From Candidatus Altarchaeota archaeon (lineage in GTDB: Archaea; Altiarchaeota; Altiarchaeia; IMC4; QMZM01): DNA of 33,020 nt. The stretch lies in assembly GCA_018897475.1 (NCBI GenBank), contig JAHIKS010000142.1, forward strand, positions 1-33,020, read 5' to 3'. Numbering within the stretch: the first letter of the stretch is position 1; every line of letters begins with the position of its first letter. Shown one piece after another: positions 28,913 through 33,020 of the stretch. The notes under the pieces were generated by a model. The model worked only from the letters and a program-made list of their open reading frames with translations, did not search any database and was not told the DNA's origin. Made by a program: the position numbers and the translations under genes.

Positions 28913-29508
28913 ACATTGAAATTCTTGAAGAGAAGGAAAATCCCCTCCTTGGGAGGAAGGAGATTAGATTCAGGGTTGATTATAAAGGGAAGACTCCCGG
29001 TTTTGAGGAGGTAAGGAACGAACTGATAACGAAGGTAAGCGCCGACAAGAATCTTACGATAATAGACTCTGTCAATTCCGATTTTGGAAGTCAGAGTGCC
29101 TTTGCCTACGCAAAGATTTACAAGGATGAAAAGAGCATGAAGGTAGAGCCGGGATATAGGATAGGGAAGAACATCGAGGGCAAGAAGAAAAAGGAAACGA
29201 CGGCAGAGGAAAAGCCAGCCGAAGCAAAGCCAGCAGGGGGGGAGGAGAAGCCAGCAGAAGAACCCAAGCCCGAGGAGAAATCGGTTGAGGAACCTAAGCC
29301 CGGGGAGAAACCAGCCGAGGGAGCAAAGCCTGAAGAGCCGAAGCAACAGGAGAAGAAAGAGGAGCCAAAGCCCGAAGAGAAACCTGCAGAAGAACCCAAG
29401 CCCGAAGAACCCAAAGAGGAAGCAAAACCAGAACCCGGCCCGGAGAAGAAGCAGGAAGAGAAACCAGCCGAGGTAGAGGAAACCAAGGAGGAGAAGAAGG
29501 ATGGCTAA
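28909..29508 (+). CDS. rps24e: Ribosomal protein eS24 with a 100-residue Glu/Pro/Lys tail
   Basis: Residues 1-95 are normal archaeal S24e (MNIEILEEKENPLLGRKEIR, FEEVRNELITKVSADKNLTI, AYAKIYKDEKSMKVEP, GYRIGKN). After a KKKK hinge the protein runs on for about 100 residues of KPAEE/EEPKPEE repeats. Part of the coding DNA (29257-29384) is nearly identical to part of the eS6 tail gene. Archaeal S24e normally ends near residue 100. The frame overlaps the eS31 start by eight bases, so the tail is part of a compact, intact operon and not an assembly artefact at a gene end. Tail function is unknown. Confidence 0.93.
   Translation: MNIEILEEKENPLLGRKEIRFRVDYKGKTPGFEEVRNELITKVSADKNLTIIDSVNSDFGSQSAFAYAKIYKDEKSMKVEPGYRIGKNIEGKKKKETTAEEKPAEAKPAGGEEKPAEEPKPEEKSVEEPKPGEKPAEGAKPEEPKQQEKKEEPKPEEKPAEEPKPEEPKEEAKPEPGPEKKQEEKPAEVEETKEEKKDG
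29257..29384 (+). repeat. 128-nt block shared with eS6 (copy B)
   Basis: Inside the eS24 tail, differing from 23624-23751 at five positions. The protein product differs at two residues (Pro-Gly here, Leu-Glu in eS6). Both copies are in the same reading phase. Confidence 0.9.
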
Positions 29509-29695
29509 GAGAAACGTAAAGGAAAAGAAAAAATCCCCCAGCAGCAAGAAGTGGGAGAAGTACGATGTTTCCGGGGAGAAGGTAGAGAGGAAGAACAAGA
29601 ACTGTCCCAAGTGCGGCGACGGTGTCTTCATGGCAAGGCATCATGACAGGGACACCTGCGGCAAATGCAGCTATACTGAATTCCGGAAAAAGTGA
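29501..29695 (+). CDS. rps27ae: Ribosomal protein eS31 (S27ae)
   Basis: This 64-residue protein is the archaeal homologue of eukaryotic S27a without ubiquitin. The N-terminus is Lys-rich (MAKRNVKEKKKSPSSKKWEK) and the zinc ribbon is CPKCGDGVFMARHHDRDTC with a final CGKC. It overlaps the eS24 end by eight bases and the next gene by three, consistent with translational coupling. Confidence 0.95.
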   Translation: MAKRNVKEKKKSPSSKKWEKYDVSGEKVERKNKNCPKCGDGVFMARHHDRDTCGKCSYTEFRKK

Positions 29696-30243
29696 AAATC
29701 GTCGGCATTGACCTTGCAGGAAACCCAACAAACGATACGGGTTTCTGCGTTCTAAGGGTCGCCGATGATGAGAAGTCTGTTTCTACCTCCATTCTAAAAT
29801 CGGACTCCGAGATTCTTGAAAGACTTAATGAGATTCAACCAGAGATAGTTGCAATAGATGCTCCACTCATCTTCGAGGGCAGAAACAGGCCCTGTGACGA
29901 TGAGCTGGGGGAATACGGTGCACTGCCCGTGACACTGAGGGGTATGGAGGTCCTCGCAAAGAGAGGATCGTCCCTTGCAATAGAAATCAAGAAATTTAAT
30001 CCAAATCTGATTGAAATATCTGCAAAAACGTCTGCAAAGATTCTCGGCTTTCATGACCCAGACAACAAAAAAATGCAGAAGAGACTCATAGAGGCCAAGA
30101 TATCCGGCGACATTGACAAGAGATTTCTGACAAAGGATGAGCTGGATGCCATATTTGCCGCAATTACCGGTTATCTGCATCTGAATGGTTCTACCGAGGA
30201 AGTTGGCGATGATAACGGGAAGATTGTAATCCCTAAAGTATAG
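29692..30243 (+). CDS. DUF429/COG2410-like predicted nuclease (RNase H-like fold)
   Basis: The 183-residue protein starts at a GTG that overlaps the eS31 stop. The beginning MKIVGIDLAGNPTNDTGFCV has the GIDxA strand-loop of RNase H-like folds. VAIDAPL (about 55-61) supplies a second acidic residue and FLTKDELDAIFAAITGYLHL (about 146-165) the third acidic helix, the pattern of DUF429 proteins. Such proteins are predicted nucleases with unknown target. Its place directly behind ribosomal genes suggests co-expression with translation, but the role is not known. Confidence 0.75.
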   Translation: MKIVGIDLAGNPTNDTGFCVLRVADDEKSVSTSILKSDSEILERLNEIQPEIVAIDAPLIFEGRNRPCDDELGEYGALPVTLRGMEVLAKRGSSLAIEIKKFNPNLIEISAKTSAKILGFHDPDNKKMQKRLIEAKISGDIDKRFLTKDELDAIFAAITGYLHLNGSTEEVGDDNGKIVIPKV

Positions 30244-30274
30244 ATTTATGTTTAAATTCCAATTCTTTAATGTA

Positions 30275-31663
30275 ATGAAAGATTCCTACGACGTGATAAT
30301 AATCGGCTCCGGCCCTGCAGGAATGTTCGCGGCCAACGAACTTCTTAACAAAAAACTGAGGATTCTGGTTATTGACTCCGGCAAGCCCATAAGCAAGAGG
30401 AAGTGCCCCATGGAGGTGGATGGCAAATGCATCAACTGCGAGCCATGCAATATAATGTGCGGGGTAGGCGGTGCTGGAACGTTCTCTGACGGCACGCTGA
30501 ATCTCAGGCCCGATATCGGCGGCGACCTGTCCGAATTCACAAGGAATCTAAAGGAGGCATATTCTCTGGTCGAAGAAGTCGATAAAATCTTTCTGAGATT
30601 CGGAGCTCCAAAGAAATTATCCGGGGCCGATGGTAAAGGCGTAACCAAGTTGAAGAGAAAGGCCGCATCATCAGGAATAAAATTCGTTGACATTCGCCAG
30701 AGGCACATAGGCACTGACAAAGCTCCAAAGATAATAGGTAAATTCGAGAAGCATCTAAGGAAAGGCGGAGTTGAATTCCTGTTGCAGACCGAGGTCAAGG
30801 ACATTCTGATAAAGGACGGGAAATGTTCCGGAGTCAAACTGGAAACGGGCAGGAAAATCAAGGCAAGGTTTGTCCTTGCCTCACCTGGAAGAATCGGAGC
30901 CTCATGGTTCGACAAGCAGATAGAAAAGCACGGGATAAAGGCAAGGCATGGGCCAATAGATGTTGGAGTGAGGGTGGAGGTTTCATCAATAATAATGGAC
31001 CCCATCGTTGGGATAAACAGGGACCCAAAGTTTCATATACGGACCAAGAGATACGACGATTTCGTGAGGACGTTCTGCACCAATGACCATGGCTATGTGG
31101 TAAAGGAAAATTATGACGGCATGGTCGGAATCAATGGCCACTCTTTCATAGCCCAGGGCTCGGAGAACACAAACTTTGCATTTCTCGTGAGGGTAAGCCT
31201 GACAAAGCCGGTTGAAAACACAATAAAATATGGTGAATCCATCGCGAAATTGGCAACAACAATCGGTGGAGGCAAACCCATTCTGCAGATACTCGGCGAC
31301 CTCAGAAGGGGAAGGCGCTCCCACAAGGACAGAATCCTCCAGAACACAGTGCAGCCAACCCTAAAGGAAGTAACCCCTGGTGACATATCCATGGCACTGC
31401 CTCACAGGATTGTAATGGACATTATCGAAGGGCTTGAGAAGCTCAACGAGGTTATTCCCGGAGTCGCATCAGACTCCACCCTTCTGTATGCCCCTGAGAT
31501 AAAATTCTATGCAACCCGGGTTAAGATCAACAAAGGAATGGAAACCAGCATCAGGAACCTCTTTGCCGCTGGAGACGGAGCAGGCCTTTCAAGAGACATA
31601 GTGAATTCAGCAGCGACAGGAATTCTTGCAGGCAGGGGGATTCTAGCAAAAATTGAAAGTTAA
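30275..31663 (+). CDS. FAD-dependent dehydrogenase (COG2509)
   Basis: From the ATG at 30275 the protein has 462 residues; the frame extends to an ATG at 30248 (MFKFQFFNV), which adds a non-conserved leader. The FAD-binding YDVIIIGSGPAGMFAANELL is at the very N-terminus and the closing LFAAGDGAGLSRDIVNSAAT at the C-terminus. A Cys-rich segment, CPMEVDGKCINCEPCNIMCG, with GGAGTFSDGTLNLRPDIGGD after it, is the mark of this uncharacterised family and may bind a metal or form a redox pair. The physiological substrate is unknown. The following trm56 overlaps its stop. Confidence 0.85.
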   Translation: MKDSYDVIIIGSGPAGMFAANELLNKKLRILVIDSGKPISKRKCPMEVDGKCINCEPCNIMCGVGGAGTFSDGTLNLRPDIGGDLSEFTRNLKEAYSLVEEVDKIFLRFGAPKKLSGADGKGVTKLKRKAASSGIKFVDIRQRHIGTDKAPKIIGKFEKHLRKGGVEFLLQTEVKDILIKDGKCSGVKLETGRKIKARFVLASPGRIGASWFDKQIEKHGIKARHGPIDVGVRVEVSSIIMDPIVGINRDPKFHIRTKRYDDFVRTFCTNDHGYVVKENYDGMVGINGHSFIAQGSENTNFAFLVRVSLTKPVENTIKYGESIAKLATTIGGGKPILQILGDLRRGRRSHKDRILQNTVQPTLKEVTPGDISMALPHRIVMDIIEGLEKLNEVIPGVASDSTLLYAPEIKFYATRVKINKGMETSIRNLFAAGDGAGLSRDIVNSAATGILAGRGILAKIES

Positions 31664-32165
31664 GGTTCTCAGACTCGGCCACAGATACAGCAGGGACAGG
31701 AGGATAAGCACCCACGTCGGTCTTGTGGCCAGGGCATTCGGAGCTGATGAGCTTCTAATGGACGTCGAGGACAAGCAGCTCGGGGAGAGCATTACCGGAA
31801 TTGCACAGGAGTGGGGTGGTGAATTCCGAGTAAGCTTCATAAATAACTGGAAGAAGTTTCTCAGAGAATTTGACGGAGAGAAGATTCATCTTACGATGTA
31901 TGGTATCAACGTCGATGACTGTATCGGCAAGATAAAATCATCCAGAAAGGACAAGCTAATCATCATCGGCGGGCAGAAGGTACCCTCCGACCTTTATGAG
32001 TTGGTTGACCATAACATAGCAATTGGGAGCCAACCTCACTCAGAGGTTGCAGCACTTTCTATATTCCTTGACAGGCTCTTCGACGGCAAAGAGCTGGGCA
32101 GGAAATTCAATGGCAGGAAGGAAATAATACCTCAGGAGAGGGGCAAAAAAGTCATTGAAAAATAG
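31653..32165 (+). CDS. trm56: tRNA (cytidine-56 2'-O)-methyltransferase, SPOUT family
   Basis: The 170-residue protein starts at a TTG overlapping the previous stop. It has the aTrm56 signature VLRLGHRYSRDRRISTHVGL at the N-terminus, LVARAFGADELLM, HLTMYGINVDD, then IIIGGQKVPSDLYELVDHN and IAIGSQPHSEVAALSIFLDR, which form the trefoil-knot SAM site. This enzyme methylates the 2'-O of C56 in the T-loop of archaeal tRNAs. It is convergent with pcm, whose stop lies at the adjacent base. Confidence 0.93.
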   Translation: MKVKVLRLGHRYSRDRRISTHVGLVARAFGADELLMDVEDKQLGESITGIAQEWGGEFRVSFINNWKKFLREFDGEKIHLTMYGINVDDCIGKIKSSRKDKLIIIGGQKVPSDLYELVDHNIAIGSQPHSEVAALSIFLDRLFDGKELGRKFNGRKEIIPQERGKKVIEK

Positions 32166-32807
32166 CTACCATCCATCATCCCCTACCAGGGGAACGAACA
32201 TGCAGCCTCCAAGATTCTCTACAAGCATTTTATTACCCTTATTCCTCACCAGTTTCAGTTCCTGATACGTTCTACCTCCCACAGGGATAAGCATCTTCCC
32301 CCCTTCTTTCAGCTGTTCGAACAATGCGCTTGGAATCCTCGGGGCTCCCGCAGTCACGATAATCCTGTCGTAGGGGGACTCCTCCTCATAGCCTTTGCTA
32401 CCCTCACCATAGGTGACCTGAACGTTCTTATACCCTGCCCTACCCAGATTCCACTGCGCCAGGTCAACGAGCTCGGAAATTCTTTCGATACTATGAATCC
32501 TACCCTTTGTTACAATCTCCGCGATTATTGCGGCCTGATAGCCGGAGCCGGCACCAATCTCAAGAACCTTGCTGTCCTCCTCTAGGTCAAGATTTTCGGT
32601 CATCATAGCAACCATGTGCGGCGCCGAGATGGTCTGTCCGTGCCCTATAAAGAGAGGGACATCCCTGTAGGCCTGAACCTTCTGCCATTCCGGTATGAAC
32701 TCATGCCTCCTTACGTTCAGCATGGCCTTCTCAACAGCCTCGCTCTTTATATAGCCCTCGGACTTGAGTTTCTCTACCAGAGTTTCTCTATCCTCTACCC
32801 ATCCCAT
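32166..32807 (-). CDS. pcm: Protein-L-isoaspartate O-methyltransferase
   Basis: The 213-residue protein is a class I methyltransferase repairing isoaspartyl residues. The family marks are RRHEFIPEWQKVQAYRDVPL, GHGQTISAPHMVAMM, the SAM-binding VLEIGAGSGYQAAIIAEIV and DRIIVTAGAPRIP, ending LVPVGGRT-like (LIPVGGRTYQEL). The ATG has a clear AAGGAG site. It stands on the minus strand downstream of an unidentified open frame that enters from the right window edge. Confidence 0.95.
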   Translation of the reverse strand: MGWVEDRETLVEKLKSEGYIKSEAVEKAMLNVRRHEFIPEWQKVQAYRDVPLFIGHGQTISAPHMVAMMTENLDLEEDSKVLEIGAGSGYQAAIIAEIVTKGRIHSIERISELVDLAQWNLGRAGYKNVQVTYGEGSKGYEEESPYDRIIVTAGAPRIPSALFEQLKEGGKMLIPVGGRTYQELKLVRNKGNKMLVENLGGCMFVPLVGDDGW

Positions 32808-32860
32808 TTTCTTAACTCCTTAATCCTATCTTCATGTGTTTGTTGTTAGCCAACAGTTAA

Positions 32861-33020
32861 TTATGCAAGGAATTGGTTAATACTAGACTTTGACGGTTTA
32901 TATGCTGGTGTTACAGGGTTATCACTTTCATGATTTCTGCTGGTGTCTGCTGCTGGATTGCTAGTTTGTGTACTAGCATTACAAGCGACTCCAGCAACTG
33001 GCGGGCAACGTACCTGCATC
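32861..33020 (-). CDS. Partial open frame entering from the window edge, unidentified
   Basis: On the minus strand the frame is open from the edge to a TAA at 32861-32863 (53 codons), reading ...QVRCPPVAGVACNASTQTSN, then PAADTSRNHESDNPVTPAYK and PSKSSINQFLA. It may be the end of an Asn/Ser/Thr-rich exported protein, or a chance frame. The same stretch holds a nested inverted repeat (32951-32996). I cannot identify it; pcm starts 53 bp downstream on the same strand. Confidence 0.3.
   Translation of the reverse strand, partial: MQVRCPPVAGVACNASTQTSNPAADTSRNHESDNPVTPAYKPSKSSINQFLA

Noticed and set aside
28810..29631. Minus-strand open frame of 273 codons over eS24/eS31
   Set aside because: Produced by the Glu/Pro/Lys repeat read backwards (Phe/Leu/Gly/Ser-rich); no start signal and no family resemblance.
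30286..31005. Minus-strand open frame of 239 codons over the FAD dehydrogenase
   Set aside because: Shadow of a well-conserved flavoprotein gene.

Overview
The window is archaeal. It encodes GatE (archaeal Glu-tRNA(Gln) amidotransferase), aIF2-gamma, Rpo7 and Spt4, eS6/eS24/eS31 ribosomal proteins, TFE, the archaeal primase small subunit PriS, PurP (archaeal IMP synthesis), a GTP-dependent dephospho-CoA kinase (DUF359), aTrm56, a form III RuBisCO and a TrmB-family regulator. Gene order such as rpo7-spt4-DUF359-eS24-eS31 and aIF2g-PIN fits a euryarchaeal-type genome. I cannot name the lineage. Many genes lack a Shine-Dalgarno sequence and have a TATA-like box close to the start, while others have a clear GGAGGT, so both leaderless and SD-led initiation appear to be used.

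Left part (1-9.4 kb), central carbon metabolism. A minus-strand operon runs trmB-like regulator > form III RuBisCO > GTP-PEPCK > carB (cut by the window edge). It diverges from a plus-strand unit made of a 47-codon ORF with an aconitase-N-terminus-like motif followed by isocitrate dehydrogenase. The shared intergenic region holds a perfect 10-bp-arm palindrome next to a symmetric TATA box, a likely TrmB operator. A strong intrinsic terminator follows icd. Then come an A-rich malic enzyme gene, an unknown 130-aa protein, a decayed coding fragment and an aspartate-type aminotransferase.

Middle (9.4-20.1 kb), purine genes and mobile DNA. Two tandem purP paralogues (minus strand, ATGA overlaps) end in a 32-aa ORF resembling the N-terminus of a P-type cation ATPase. 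An IS200/IS605-type TnpB gene (no TnpA) follows. It is preceded on the same strand by a 69-aa ORF with a perfect Shine-Dalgarno sequence. Upstream of that lies a 230-nt region that folds into a long, nearly uninterrupted rod ending in two hairpins: a candidate undescribed structured RNA. Next are a membrane-anchored surface protein with FG-GAP-like repeats, a COG2426 membrane protein, TFE, an HD hydrolase and priS. A second, unrelated TnpB sits directly upstream of priS.

Right part (20.1-33 kb), translation and transcription genes, mostly on the plus strand: unknown two-TM protein, gatE, eS6, aIF2-gamma, PIN (Fcf1-like), membrane pyrophosphatase, rpo7, spt4, dephospho-CoA kinase, eS24, eS31, DUF429 protein, FAD-dependent dehydrogenase, trm56, then pcm on the minus strand. 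eS6 and eS24 carry very long Glu/Pro/Lys tails (about 140 and 100 residues). Part of these tails is a 128-nt block with only five differences between the two genes. A similar tail sits on the predicted cytoplasmic side of the surface protein at 13.8-16 kb. The rod-shaped RNA and the shared tails are the two most unusual signals in the window.
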